Assembly (NCBI RefSeq): GCF_009767585.1
Contig: NZ_WSNW01000001.1
Location: 3,543,462-3,607,461, forward strand
DNA from: Coprobacillus cateniformis
GTDB taxonomy: Bacteria; Bacillota_I; Bacilli_A; Erysipelotrichales; Coprobacillaceae
DNA length: 64,000 bases
Direction: 5' to 3'
Shown here: positions 9,229 to 18,085 of the stretch, one piece after another
Numbering within the stretch: position 1 is the stretch's first letter
How the letters are laid out: every line of letters begins with the position of its first letter
Made by a program: the position numbers and the translations under genes
The notes under the pieces: model-generated
What the model was told of the DNA's origin: nothing
What the model saw: only the letters and a program-made list of their open reading frames with translations
The model's database searches: none

Positions 9229-9732
9229 ATGAGTCAAATATTAATTATTTCAGATTCACACTATTTACGAAAGAATGAACTTCATCAATTTTTTAAACAA
9301 TTTCCACACTGTAGCACGATTATTCATTGTGGCGATATTTATCCTGGATATCAGCCTGATGAATTTGACAACTTCTATATTTGCAAAGGAAATAATGATT
9401 ATGTCAATCTGCCACGAATATTAAGTTTTACAATTGACCATGTTCGTTTTACTATAACTCATGGGCATATTAAAAACTATGCATATCAACCAGATTCATT
9501 ATTAGAATTATTAAATGATTATCCTGCTGATGTCATTTGCTTTGGTCATACCCATATTCCATATTTTCAAAAAACCAAGGACTGTATAATTATCAATCCT
9601 GGAAGTTTAGCATTGGGCAGAAGTTACCCAAGGCAAAACACCTATGCTTTATTTGATACCGAGACCAAAGATATTCATTTCTATGATATGAAAACAAAAG
9701 ATGAAATTATTTTAGAAAATAGACAGTTATAA
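9229..9732 (+). CDS. YfcE/MJ0936-family metallophosphoesterase
   Basis: A 167-residue calcineurin-like phosphodiesterase. All metal motifs are present: SDSH near residue 8, HCGDIY, GNND, THGH and GHTH. These coordinate two divalent metals in small YfcE/YsnB-type phosphodiesterases, whose natural substrate is uncertain. ATG 9229 has GGAGG six bases upstream; the TTG at 9223 lies inside the ribosome-site spacing. Alone on the plus strand, divergent from the ABC exporter, and followed by a strong terminator. Confidence 0.9.
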   Translation: MSQILIISDSHYLRKNELHQFFKQFPHCSTIIHCGDIYPGYQPDEFDNFYICKGNNDYVNLPRILSFTIDHVRFTITHGHIKNYAYQPDSLLELLNDYPADVICFGHTHIPYFQKTKDCIIINPGSLALGRSYPRQNTYALFDTETKDIHFYDMKTKDEIILENRQL

Positions 9733-9733
9733 A

Positions 9734-9776
9734 AAAAGATGGATTATCCAGTTGCGAAGCAACATATCCATCTTTT
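9734..9776. terminator. Bidirectional terminator between phosphoesterase and ktrA
   Basis: Arms AAAAGATGGAT (9734-9744) and ATCCATCTTTT (9766-9776) enclose a second small stem GTTGC/GCAAC. A and T runs on both sides suit convergent termination. Confidence 0.85.
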
Positions 9777-9800
9777 CATATTCCCAATCATTCATTTCTA

Positions 9801-10469
9801 TTATTTTTCAACTAAATAATCAAATTTCTCTATTTTATCAGTTTCAGCAATCATTAGGAAATGGTCTTCATTTTGAATTAAATAACTTGGATCAATTGAT
9901 AACAGTAACTTATGTGTTTTCATATCTCTTAATCCTAGAATATTAATACCGTAATTTTTTCTTAAGTCAAGACCATTTAAAGAATGCCCAACCCAGGCAA
10001 GTGGAACCTTCATTTCGACAATACTATAGCTTTCATCAATTTCCACAAGATCAGTAATATTCTTTCTCAACATTGATCTAGCAACTCTTTCACCCATTTC
10101 CTTTTCAGGGCGTACAACACGATCAGCACCGATTTTTTCTAATACGACTTTAAATTGCTTATTTTTTGCTTTGGCAATAATATGAGGAACACCTATTTCC
10201 TTTAAGTTCAATACACCTAAAAGACTTTCCTCAAGATGATTTCCAATCGCAACAACACCAACATCAAATTCTTCAACACCCAAGTCAATTAAAAACTGAC
10301 GATCTGTAATATCCCCAATTACAGCCTTTGTGGCAAACTCCGAAACTCTTTGTACACATTCTGGATCTTTATCAATTGCTAAAACTTCACAACCAAATTG
10401 TGATAATGTTTTTGTAATTGTAGAACCGAAAACACCTAAACCTAAAACAACATATTGTTTACTTTGCAT
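9801..10469 (-). CDS. ktrA: KtrA, RCK regulatory subunit of potassium uptake system
   Basis: A 222-residue cytoplasmic RCK protein that forms a ring under KtrB and gates potassium uptake by nucleotide binding. The N-terminal Rossmann motif GLGVFGSTITK is near residue 10, with the acidic strand end AIDKD. The TrkA-C domain (about 140-222) includes the stretch SLNGLDLRKNYGINILGL. It begins four bases after ktrB and ends at a terminator, closing the operon. Some orthologues bind cyclic di-AMP through the C domain; this cannot be judged here. Confidence 0.94.
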   Translation of the reverse strand: MQSKQYVVLGLGVFGSTITKTLSQFGCEVLAIDKDPECVQRVSEFATKAVIGDITDRQFLIDLGVEEFDVGVVAIGNHLEESLLGVLNLKEIGVPHIIAKAKNKQFKVVLEKIGADRVVRPEKEMGERVARSMLRKNITDLVEIDESYSIVEMKVPLAWVGHSLNGLDLRKNYGINILGLRDMKTHKLLLSIDPSYLIQNEDHFLMIAETDKIEKFDYLVEK

Positions 10470-10473
10470 AATA

Positions 10474-11877
10474 CTAACCTATTAAGACATCACTTTGAGG
10501 ATATGAGATGTCTTTTCCTTTCATCTGACTATAACGTTTAGCAAACATCAAAACCATTGTAATTGGCCCTATACGACCTATATACATCAATATAATTATG
10601 ATGACTTTACCAACACTTGTCAATAGTGGTGTTATACTTGCTGATAACCCAACAGTTGCAAATGCTGAGAAAGCTTCAAATGTTAAATCAATAAATGGCA
10701 ATGCCTCTTCTGTAATTGAAAGTACAAACAAACCACTTATCGTTATAAAGAAACTGACCATAGCAATTGTTAAAGAACGCTTAACTACCTGATCAGCAAT
10801 TGAACGCTTCATCACCTTCACAGTATCGCTCCCTTTAATCAACGCGAAAATATATAATAACATAATAGCAACTGTTACAGTTTTAATACCACCAGCTGTT
10901 CCAGCAGGTGATCCACCGATAAACATAAACATTGACATTAATAATTTGGTAGAAACATGTAAACTTGCCATATCAACAGTTGCAAAGCCAGCAGTTCTCA
11001 AAGTCGTTGACTGGAAGAAGCTAGCTAGAACTTTTTGTGGCCAATCTAATGGTCCTAAGGTTGCAGGATTATCAAATTCTAAAGCAAGAATAATCATCAT
11101 TCCAGACACAATTAAGAAGGTTGTCATAATTAAAACAATCTTTGTATGAACTGATAAAGCAGATATATATCTTTTTAATTGAAAAACTTTAAAGTTCTCT
11201 TTATATTTATGCCAAGATGTTCTCAAATCAACCCAAACAATAAATCCAAGTCCTCCAGAAATGATTAATCCAGCAATGACAAGATTGACCAAAACATTTC
11301 CTTGATAACCAATCAATGATTGGCTGCCAAGAATATCAAAACCAGCATTACAAAAAGCAGAAATCGCATGAAAAATCGAATAATATATTCCTTTTGCAAA
11401 ACCGAATTGTGGAATAAAAACGAAACTCAAAAGAAGTGCTCCTGTTAATTCTATAACTGCAGTATACTTAATAACTCTTTTGATATATATAGCAATTGCT
11501 CGCATTGAACTCTGATTTAAAGCTTCTTGCATAATTAACTTATTTGTATAAGATAATTTCTTTTTAAATGCAACTAACATCATATTTAGTAAAGTTAAAA
11601 AGCCAAGACCACCAATTTGTATAAGTGCTAATATAATCAATTGACCAATCAAAGAATATTGTTCTGATACAACAATTGGTACAAGCCCTGTCACACAAGT
11701 TGCAGAAGTTGCTATAAATAAGTGATCCAAATATGGAATAACTGTTCCATTATTAGAAAAAGAAAAACATAAAAGAATTGAACCAATCAAAATAACCATA
11801 AAGAAACTAAAAGCAATTCTTCTCGTTGGTGAGAAAGATTTCTTCTTCTTATCTTTATGAATATCAACAGCTTCCAT
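10474..11877 (-). CDS. ktrB: KtrB, TrkH-family potassium transporter
   Basis: A 467-residue channel-like K+ (Na+-coupled) transporter with four repeated M1-P-M2 units. Selectivity-loop segments are visible at SATCVTGLV, SAFCNAGFD, TTLRTAGFA and SAFATVGLS, each with the conserved glycine. GGSPAGTAGGIKT marks the gate region. It works with KtrA directly downstream. Its start ATG (ribosome site GAGGGAGG) lies 14 bases inside the upstream FAD oxidoreductase gene, so all four genes 9801-14594 probably form one transcript. Confidence 0.95.
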   Translation of the reverse strand: MEAVDIHKDKKKKSFSPTRRIAFSFFMVILIGSILLCFSFSNNGTVIPYLDHLFIATSATCVTGLVPIVVSEQYSLIGQLIILALIQIGGLGFLTLLNMMLVAFKKKLSYTNKLIMQEALNQSSMRAIAIYIKRVIKYTAVIELTGALLLSFVFIPQFGFAKGIYYSIFHAISAFCNAGFDILGSQSLIGYQGNVLVNLVIAGLIISGGLGFIVWVDLRTSWHKYKENFKVFQLKRYISALSVHTKIVLIMTTFLIVSGMMIILALEFDNPATLGPLDWPQKVLASFFQSTTLRTAGFATVDMASLHVSTKLLMSMFMFIGGSPAGTAGGIKTVTVAIMLLYIFALIKGSDTVKVMKRSIADQVVKRSLTIAMVSFFITISGLFVLSITEEALPFIDLTFEAFSAFATVGLSASITPLLTSVGKVIIIILMYIGRIGPITMVLMFAKRYSQMKGKDISYPQSDVLIG

Positions 11878-13441
11878 TTTTATCCTCCCTCAAAATCATT
11901 TCTGCACACATGATTCCATCAACTGCGGCCGACATAATACCACCTGCATAACCAGCACCCTCTCCAATTGGGTAGATGCCAGCAAAACATGATTCATAAT
12001 ATTCATTTCTCAACAACCTTACTGGCGCACTACTACGTGCTTCAACTCCAGTAATTAATGTATTTTCATCTATAAAACCAGGCATTTTCTGATTCATCAA
12101 TATGAGTCCCTCTTTTAAGTTGCGATTAATAAAATCAGGAAAAAGAAGATTCAAATTACTAAAAACATAGCCAATTTGATAACTTGGCTTAACAGTTCCA
12201 AGCTGAGTTGAAATTCTATTTTCTAAATAGTCCTGTACCAATTGAACAGGAGCACAATAATTGTGACCTCCCATTTCAAATGCAGCCTTTTCTAATTGAC
12301 GCTGGAAAGCAATTCCTGCAAGTGGATGTTCACTTTCAAAGTCTTCCGTCTTTACATTAACCAATATTGCGCTATTTGCATTGACACCATCTCGTGCATA
12401 ATAACTCATACCATTTACACACAACGTTTTCTCTTCGTGCATGGAAGGCACAACATAGCCACCTGGACACATACAAAATGTATAAACACCTCTTTTTTCT
12501 TTTGTTGTAACAGCCAATTTATATGGTGCAGCTTTTAAATAAGGAGATGTTGCACTATCTTTGTATTGAATACGATTAATAGATTCTTGTGACTGCTCAA
12601 TACGCACTCCAACTGCAAAAGCTTTCTGCTCCATTAACAAACCTTTATTGTAGAGCATTTCATATGTATCTCTAGCACTATGGCCAATTGCCAAAACAAG
12701 ATCATCAGCCTCAATGAGAACTTCTTTTTGCTGGTGGATAGCTTTGACATACTTTTTATCATCTTTAATCTCAAAATCAACAAATTGAGTATCAAATAGA
12801 AACTTTACCCCTTTTAATTCCATCTCTTGACGCATGTTTATTAACACACGTCGTAAATAATCTGTTCCGATATGAGGCTTAGACAGATATAAAATATCTT
12901 GAGGTGCGCCATGTTTAACAAATGTTTCTAATATATATTGTAACCTTTTATTTTTAATTCCAGTCGTTAATTTACCATCTGAAAAAGTCCCAGCTCCACC
13001 CTCACCAAATGCAATATTACTTTGAGAATTAAGTTGTCCACATTTTAACAAAGCATCAACGTCTTTAACCCTTTGTTCAACAGGCTGCCCTCTTTCTATA
13101 ACTGTTACTGCTTGCCCTACCTGTGACAATACATAAGCACAAAAAATGCCAGCGGGTCCACTTCCTACAACAACAACCTTGTGATCATTGCGTGGTAAAT
13201 ACTCATATTGATATGGTTTCACTCTTTGCACTTGTTGATGTTGTCTCAAAACAGTTTCTTCATCATCAACTTCAAATTCAAAACTACAAATCAAATGAAC
13301 TCGCTGCCTTCTTGCATCTACTGATTGTTTAACAAGACGGACATTCTTCATTTCTTTTTCACGCATATTTAAGACTTGTGAAAGAATTTTTGCATAATTA
13401 TTTTTACCCAATGCGACTTTCACATTATTTATTCTTAGCAT
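11864..13441 (-). CDS. FAD-dependent oxidoreductase (COG2509-type)
   Basis: A 525-residue flavoprotein. The FAD-binding motif is GSGPAGIFCAYVLSQVG near residue 93, after an N-terminal ferredoxin-like domain of about 80 residues. NIAFGEGGAGTFSDGKLTTG and the late CPGGYVVPS and GEGAGYAGGIMSAAVDG are hallmarks of the uncharacterised FAD-dependent dehydrogenase family COG2509. Substrate unknown. It overlaps ktrB by 14 bases at its 3' end and the next flavoprotein by 17 bases at its 5' end. The ribosome site is AAAGGGAATTCC. Confidence 0.9.
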   Translation of the reverse strand: MLRINNVKVALGKNNYAKILSQVLNMREKEMKNVRLVKQSVDARRQRVHLICSFEFEVDDEETVLRQHQQVQRVKPYQYEYLPRNDHKVVVVGSGPAGIFCAYVLSQVGQAVTVIERGQPVEQRVKDVDALLKCGQLNSQSNIAFGEGGAGTFSDGKLTTGIKNKRLQYILETFVKHGAPQDILYLSKPHIGTDYLRRVLINMRQEMELKGVKFLFDTQFVDFEIKDDKKYVKAIHQQKEVLIEADDLVLAIGHSARDTYEMLYNKGLLMEQKAFAVGVRIEQSQESINRIQYKDSATSPYLKAAPYKLAVTTKEKRGVYTFCMCPGGYVVPSMHEEKTLCVNGMSYYARDGVNANSAILVNVKTEDFESEHPLAGIAFQRQLEKAAFEMGGHNYCAPVQLVQDYLENRISTQLGTVKPSYQIGYVFSNLNLLFPDFINRNLKEGLILMNQKMPGFIDENTLITGVEARSSAPVRLLRNEYYESCFAGIYPIGEGAGYAGGIMSAAVDGIMCAEMILREDKNGSC

Positions 13442-14594
13442 GGAATTCCCTTTCTATTGCCTGAGCTACACGATATGCACTTGCAAATGCAAAATGCAAA
13501 TTATATCCACCACATAGCCCTGCTACATTTAATATTTCTCCAACAGCATACAGATGTGGATATTTTTCAATCTGTAAATCATGATTGACTTCCAGAAGTG
13601 ATAAACCGCCCTTCATAACCTGTGCTGTCTCATACGATCTGATTCCTGTCACTTGAAGACGAAAATCCTTAAATAGTTTGACTATTTCAAGTGTTGAAGT
13701 AAGATTTCTTCTTGCAAAATATGTAGAAATCTTATTATGAAGTAATCCATCGTAGAAATGATTATAGCCCTTATTCATTCTAAGTTCAACATATTCATGC
13801 AATTTCTTTACATCTTGATCATCAAAAAAATCAATTGAAAGCTCATATTGATGATTTTCCTGATAAAAAGCAGAAAGTTGCATGACTGCAATACCACTGA
13901 CTCCATAATCAGTAAACAATAATTCCCCTTTTTCTTTATGAATACATTGATTATTTTCCAACAATGAAAATGTTCCTTTCACTCGAACACCTTTCCATTC
14001 TTTAATAACTGGTAATGTCGTCATTTGAACTAATGAAGGTGTACTCTTCACAACATCTAATTTTAATTTTTTCAAAATATCATAGCGAGAATTATTTACA
14101 CCCGAGAGTTTTCCTGCTTCACTCCCCATAGCAAATATAACATAATCAGCCTGATATGTCTGATGTGTTGTATGGACTAGATAACGTTTACTTTGTTCAA
14201 TGCTGATAACTTCCTGATTATAAAAAAAGGAAACCCCTAATTCATTTGCACAATTCATCATCACTTGTTTTACTGATAATGCCTGTTCACTTTTAGGATA
14301 TAATAAATTACCTTGATAGACACAATACAAACCTAGTTCATTCATTTGTTTTAACATATCAAATTGATCAATAATATCTTGGACATAATCTTTTTGATCA
14401 GTACTAAAATAATCAACGGACATGTCTTTATTTGAGAGATTACATCTTCCATTTCCAGTTGCTAATAATTTTTTCAGTGGTGATGCATTTTGTTCTAAAA
14501 CAATGATTTCACATTGATATTCTAATTTCTGTTTTAATAATATAGATAAATAAACACCTGAAGCCCCTGCTCCAATAATGATAATTTTCTTCAC
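13425..14594 (-). CDS. HI0933/YhiN-family flavoprotein (BaiN-like)
   Basis: A 389-residue NAD(P)/FAD-dependent oxidoreductase. The dinucleotide-binding motif is IIIGAGASGVYLS at the N-terminus, the loop LLATGNGRCNLSN follows near residue 50, and GGLSLLEVNHDLQ and AGLCGGYNLHFAFASA near the end are family signatures. Members include BaiN, linked to bile-acid 7-dehydroxylation in gut clostridia, but most have no proven role. I prefer the GTG at 14594, with AGAGGTGA five bases upstream, over the GTG at 14603 that lies within that site. First gene of the flavoprotein/Ktr operon. Confidence 0.88.
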   Translation of the reverse strand: MKKIIIIGAGASGVYLSILLKQKLEYQCEIIVLEQNASPLKKLLATGNGRCNLSNKDMSVDYFSTDQKDYVQDIIDQFDMLKQMNELGLYCVYQGNLLYPKSEQALSVKQVMMNCANELGVSFFYNQEVISIEQSKRYLVHTTHQTYQADYVIFAMGSEAGKLSGVNNSRYDILKKLKLDVVKSTPSLVQMTTLPVIKEWKGVRVKGTFSLLENNQCIHKEKGELLFTDYGVSGIAVMQLSAFYQENHQYELSIDFFDDQDVKKLHEYVELRMNKGYNHFYDGLLHNKISTYFARRNLTSTLEIVKLFKDFRLQVTGIRSYETAQVMKGGLSLLEVNHDLQIEKYPHLYAVGEILNVAGLCGGYNLHFAFASAYRVAQAIEREFHAKNK

Positions 14595-14649
14595 AATTGT
14601 CACCTCTTCACCTATTTTATACGAAATATAAGGATTATACCATTTTTTA

Positions 14650-14678
14650 TTGAAAAATAGTGAAAAAATGTTTATAAT
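14650..14678 (+). promoter_or_regulatory. Promoter of yebC
   Basis: TTGAAA (14650-14655), a 17-bp spacer and TATAAT (14673-14678), about 32 bases before the yebC start with its AAAGGAGG site. Confidence 0.8.
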
Positions 14679-14709
14679 ACAAAAGTAATTTTAAAGGAGG
14701 AATCATTCA

Positions 14710-15447
14710 ATGGGTAGAGCGCACGAAGTCCGTAAAGTCGCAATGGCAAAGACTGCAGCAAAAAAAGCAAAAGTTTATTCTCGTTATGGAAAAGAAATTT
14801 ATTTAGCTGCAAAAGCTGGTGGTCCTGAACCTGATGCAAATCTATCATTAAGACGTTTAATTGAAAAAGCAAAAAAGGAGCAAGTCCCTGCTGATGTTAT
14901 TAAACGAGCTATCGATAAAGTCAAGAGTGGTGTTACTGAAGATTATGAACCAATACAATTTGAAGGTTTTGGTCCTAACAACTCAACAATTATCGTCAAA
15001 TGTTTAACAGATAATATTAATCGTACTATTTCTCAAGTTCGTCCAGCATTTACAAAATCTAAATCTAAATTAGGAGCTGAAGGATCAGTTGCTTATTTAT
15101 ATGATGTTGAAAGTACTGTTATTTTTAATGGTATGGATGAAGAAGCTGTATTAGATGCTTTAATTATGGCAGAAGTTGATGCTAAAGATATTGTAACGTT
15201 AGATGATGGACGTATCAAAATCACTGGTGAACCAACTGATTTATATAAAATCAAAACTGCAATTGAAGAAGCAAAACCTGATGTCGAATTTGATGTTGAT
15301 GAAATCACAACAACTCCACAAGATTATGTGGAACTTGAAGGTGATGATATGATGTTATTTGAAAGATTAATGGATTTATTAGATGATTGTGATGATGTCG
15401 ATCAAATCTTCCATAATGTTTCTAATTATGATGATGGAGAAGAATAA
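14710..15447 (+). CDS. yebC: YebC/PmpR (TACO1) family protein
   Basis: A 245-residue protein of the YebC family, which has been described as a transcription regulator and more recently as a translation factor that relieves stalling at proline-rich stretches. The conserved opening GRAHEVRK (usually GRKW or GHSKW) and KRAIDKVK are visible, with the middle domain YEPIQFEGFGPNNSTIIVKC and the TDNINRT motif. The acidic C-terminus reads DDCDDVDQIFHNV. Strong promoter and ribosome site; the stop codon lies inside the terminator hairpin. Which role applies here is not shown by the sequence. Confidence 0.94.
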   Translation: MGRAHEVRKVAMAKTAAKKAKVYSRYGKEIYLAAKAGGPEPDANLSLRRLIEKAKKEQVPADVIKRAIDKVKSGVTEDYEPIQFEGFGPNNSTIIVKCLTDNINRTISQVRPAFTKSKSKLGAEGSVAYLYDVESTVIFNGMDEEAVLDALIMAEVDAKDIVTLDDGRIKITGEPTDLYKIKTAIEEAKPDVEFDVDEITTTPQDYVELEGDDMMLFERLMDLLDDCDDVDQIFHNVSNYDDGEE

Positions 15448-15472
15448 CATGCATTGCATGTTATCTTTTTTT
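15444..15472 (+). terminator. Terminator overlapping the yebC stop codon
   Basis: ATAACATGCA / TGCATGTTAT form a long stem with a very small loop, followed by CTTTTTTT. The TAA stop (15445-15447) is in the left arm. Confidence 0.85.
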
Positions 15473-15474
15473 GT

Positions 15475-16137
15475 ATGCTAGTTACACATCTCTATCATAG
15501 TGGATGTCTCATTGAATTAGAACATCATAGCCTTCTCTTTGATTATTATCAAGGAGATTTAAAACTCAATCAAGAAAAACCACTTTATATCTTTGTTTCT
15601 CATAGACATTTTGATCATTATAATCCGCAAATATTTAAACTTAAACATCCAAAAATCACCTATATTCTCTCAAATGATTTAAGACATAAATACGATGGAA
15701 ATTATGTTGATGTTCACCAAACATATCATTTTGATGATATAAAAGTCAAAACTTTGTTATCTACTGATGAAGGATGTGCTTTTATTGTAGAAGTTGAAAA
15801 TAAAACTATTTATTTTGCTGGAGATTTAAATTGGTGGCACTGGGAAGGCGAACCCAATCAAGATAACGATTACCAACGCAGCACATATCAGCAGGAAATA
15901 AACACTATCTGTCAGCCTCTTGATATTGCTTTTGTTGTTGTAGACAAAAGACAGGAAGAAAGTTATCTGCTCGGTTTACAATATTTTTTAAATCATGTCC
16001 AAGTTCGATATATTTTCCCTATTCATTATTTTGGTGATTATACAATTAGTGATCAGTTAAAAAAAGAAAAACTTGATAATCCATATCATGCTCAAATCAT
16101 AGATATACATCATCAAGATGAAACATTTGAAATCTAG
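15475..16137 (+). CDS. MBL-fold metallo-hydrolase
   Basis: A 220-residue metallo-beta-lactamase-fold protein. The metal motif is SHRHFDHY (H-x-H-x-D-H, near residue 44), preceded by LVTHLYHSGCLIELE and followed by FAGDLNWWHWEG and a late HYFGDY histidine. The fold resembles the UlaG/YtnP-like group with unknown substrate. ATG 15475 gives the usual family N-terminus but has no Shine-Dalgarno and follows the yebC terminator directly. A TTG at 15454 would add seven residues. Expression therefore probably depends on read-through or a leaderless start. Confidence 0.85.
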   Translation: MLVTHLYHSGCLIELEHHSLLFDYYQGDLKLNQEKPLYIFVSHRHFDHYNPQIFKLKHPKITYILSNDLRHKYDGNYVDVHQTYHFDDIKVKTLLSTDEGCAFIVEVENKTIYFAGDLNWWHWEGEPNQDNDYQRSTYQQEINTICQPLDIAFVVVDKRQEESYLLGLQYFLNHVQVRYIFPIHYFGDYTISDQLKKEKLDNPYHAQIIDIHHQDETFEI

Positions 16138-16157
16138 ATCTCATTAGAGATCTTTTC
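16136..16157 (+). terminator. Terminator of the MBL-fold gene
   Basis: AGATCTC / GAGATCT with a 4-base loop, followed by TTTCTTTT; the left arm begins within the stop-codon region. Confidence 0.7.
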
Positions 16158-16159
16158 TT

Positions 16160-17287
16160 TTACCATCCAAATTCTAGATACTTCTTTGTCTCTGTATTTA
16201 ACAATTGATGATTTCCTCTTAAAATACGATTATCCCTACAAACAAGAACATTGTCCTCACTTATGAAATAAAGGTCATATCCTCTATCAGTCGTTTTTGT
16301 ATAATGACTATAAGAAAGGAGATTTTTCAATACAATCGGATAGAGTCCCTCACTGTAACTTTCAAAATACATCAGCTGATTACCATCAGCCACCTCATAA
16401 TTAACATAGCATGCTAAACTTGATTGCTGAAAGATGATGTATGGTTTTTCAGCTGCTATTGGCAAATTGACTTTTGGATAAGCAGTTCCAGATATAAAAT
16501 AAGAAATTGAAATAAGACCTGCTAAACAAAACAATGTCAATGGGATTTTCAAGGCAAACCAAATATTTTCAGTTTTATTAATAAAGCAACTGCCAACAAC
16601 TCCAACAATAATATAAATAATAATGATAATTTCATAAGTTATATATGGCATTTTTGCAAGGATAACAGCAATTAATGAGAAAAGACAAGCAATAAGTATG
16701 GAAGTATAATAAGAACGTTTTAATATATGGATATATGTATAATTCACTTTCTTAGTCAATTTATATTTCACAAAAGGATAAATATTAGCTATAAAGACAT
16801 TAAGAAATATAAATAACCAAAAAAGAATACTCATTATCCAATAGTCATTTGAAATACTGAGAACATCTAATGAGAAATATGCCCAAAACAAAAATAGCCC
16901 ACAAGCAGACATGAAAAAATCATAAATAAAATGACGATGTGAAGTTTTAGAAATAACATCTTTTTCGACCTTTTCATCTGTATGAATTGGCCTAGCCTGT
17001 GTGGAAGTAAAAATAGAGAATGGCTCACAGTAATCCAGTAATTGATAACCATTTTTCTGAAAATATTCAAAGTATTCTTCCTTTTGAGGAATATTTATGA
17101 ATCCATCTTTTTTACTATAAACATCTACATAATAATAGATCTCATGAACAGGTTCAGTTTTGAAAACAAGATATTGAGAATGAATTTTTGTTAAATATTT
17201 ACCATTCTTAGCCATCTCATTTATATAATCCTCTAATTGTTGCTTTTCAAAGTAATGAAATTTATTATATTTTAATTCATGATTCAT
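16160..17287 (-). CDS. DUF2812 domain membrane protein
   Basis: A 375-residue protein. The N-terminal 105 residues match DUF2812 (KYNKFHYFEKQQLEDYIN, then YYVDVYSKKDGF and EYFEYFQKNGYQLLDYCE), followed by about five membrane segments at 135-285 and an extracellular C-terminal part. Its function is unknown, but DUF2812 genes commonly sit behind a PadR regulator, as here. ATG 17287 follows GGAGG and overlaps the padR end by 11 bases, showing coupling; an upstream in-frame start at 17320 lies inside padR and is unlikely. Confidence 0.85.
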   Translation of the reverse strand: MNHELKYNKFHYFEKQQLEDYINEMAKNGKYLTKIHSQYLVFKTEPVHEIYYYVDVYSKKDGFINIPQKEEYFEYFQKNGYQLLDYCEPFSIFTSTQARPIHTDEKVEKDVISKTSHRHFIYDFFMSACGLFLFWAYFSLDVLSISNDYWIMSILFWLFIFLNVFIANIYPFVKYKLTKKVNYTYIHILKRSYYTSILIACLFSLIAVILAKMPYITYEIIIIIYIIVGVVGSCFINKTENIWFALKIPLTLFCLAGLISISYFISGTAYPKVNLPIAAEKPYIIFQQSSLACYVNYEVADGNQLMYFESYSEGLYPIVLKNLLSYSHYTKTTDRGYDLYFISEDNVLVCRDNRILRGNHQLLNTETKKYLEFGW

Positions 17288-17600
17288 CAATATCCTCCTC
17301 ACTCTTCTTTGTATCTTCAATCATTTCAAGGAGATGCTGATATTCTTTTTCTAACATTATACGACCTTTATCTGTCATAATATAACTTCTCTTGCGCCCT
17401 TCTGTCTTCTTTTCATGTATCCATTTTTCAGCTTCAAACTTTGAAAGAATTGCATATAATGTTCCTGGACCAAGAATAATTCTTCCATGTGTTAATTTTT
17501 CGATATATTGTGAAATTTCAACACCATATCTTTCTTTTTTTAATGCTAATAAAACATAATACATTTGTTCTGTTAATGTTTTCAATTGAACCCTAGGCAT
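17277..17600 (-). CDS. PadR-family transcriptional regulator
   Basis: A 107-residue winged-helix repressor. The PadR core reads YYVLLALKKERYGVEI, then GPGTLYAILSKFEAEKWI and GRKRSYIMTDKGR, followed by a C-terminal dimerisation helix. It is co-transcribed with the DUF2812 gene, which it most likely controls together with itself. Two near-identical palindromes upstream are its probable operators. PadR proteins of this type often respond to small hydrophobic or antibiotic molecules; the ligand here is unknown. Confidence 0.93.
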   Translation of the reverse strand: MPRVQLKTLTEQMYYVLLALKKERYGVEISQYIEKLTHGRIILGPGTLYAILSKFEAEKWIHEKKTEGRKRSYIMTDKGRIMLEKEYQHLLEMIEDTKKSEEDIDES

Positions 17601-17615
17601 ACAATCAACTCCTTC

Positions 17616-17674
17616 ATATCGTCTAACGATATGTTCCTCATCTTCAGTCTATTATCGTTTAACGATATTGTCAA
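17616..17674 (-). promoter_or_regulatory. padR promoter with two palindromic operators
   Basis: The minus-strand promoter is TTGACA (17669-17674), a 17-bp spacer and TAGACT (17646-17651). The palindrome TATCGTTTAACGATA (17653-17667) fills the spacer. A second copy, ATATCGTCTAACGATAT (17616-17632), lies just downstream, 36 bp centre to centre. The layout fits PadR autorepression. Confidence 0.8.
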
Positions 17675-17681
17675 CAAAAAA

Positions 17682-17711
17682 AGAGAAAATCATATTTTCT
17701 ATGATTTCTCT
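17682..17711 (-). terminator. Terminator of the VOC-domain gene
   Basis: Minus-strand stem of AGAGAAATCATA and TATGATTTTCTCT, followed by seven T. It overlaps the VOC stop codon region and separates this operon from the padR promoter. Confidence 0.85.
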
Positions 17712-18070
17712 CTAATAATCTCAAACCAGTAATCATCTGGATCATTAATAAAATATAATCCCATAGCCTCATTTTCATAACAAATACAATTCATTCTCTG
17801 ATGTAATGCATGAGCTTCTTCATAGTTATCAACTGTAAAACAAATATGGCTTTCATTCTCTCCAAGTTCATAACTTTGAGGATGATCCTTTAACCATGTT
17901 AATTCTAATTGAAATGGTGAAACACCATCACTTAAATAAACAAGTTTAAAACTGCCATCACTTGCTTCTTTTTCTCGAATAACTTCTAAGCCTAATGCTT
18001 CTTTATAAAAATGAATACTCTTTTCTAAATTAGTAACATTAATATTACAATGATTAAATATTGCTTTCAT
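17699..18070 (-). CDS. VOC-family (glyoxalase-like) protein
   Basis: A 123-residue vicinal-oxygen-chelate protein of two beta-alpha-beta-beta-beta units. Metal-site residues are placed as in glyoxalase I: His in NHCNINV (near residue 7), Glu in QLELTW, His in ESHICFTV and Glu in YWFEIIRE near the C-terminus. FINDPDDYWFEI is typical of lactoylglutathione lyase-like proteins. It may detoxify methylglyoxal or be another VOC enzyme. Last of a three-gene run behind the MmcQ and DUF6440 genes. Confidence 0.86.
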   Translation of the reverse strand: MKAIFNHCNINVTNLEKSIHFYKEALGLEVIREKEASDGSFKLVYLSDGVSPFQLELTWLKDHPQSYELGENESHICFTVDNYEEAHALHQRMNCICYENEAMGLYFINDPDDYWFEIIREKS

Positions 18071-18085
18071 CTTATTCGCTCCTTT

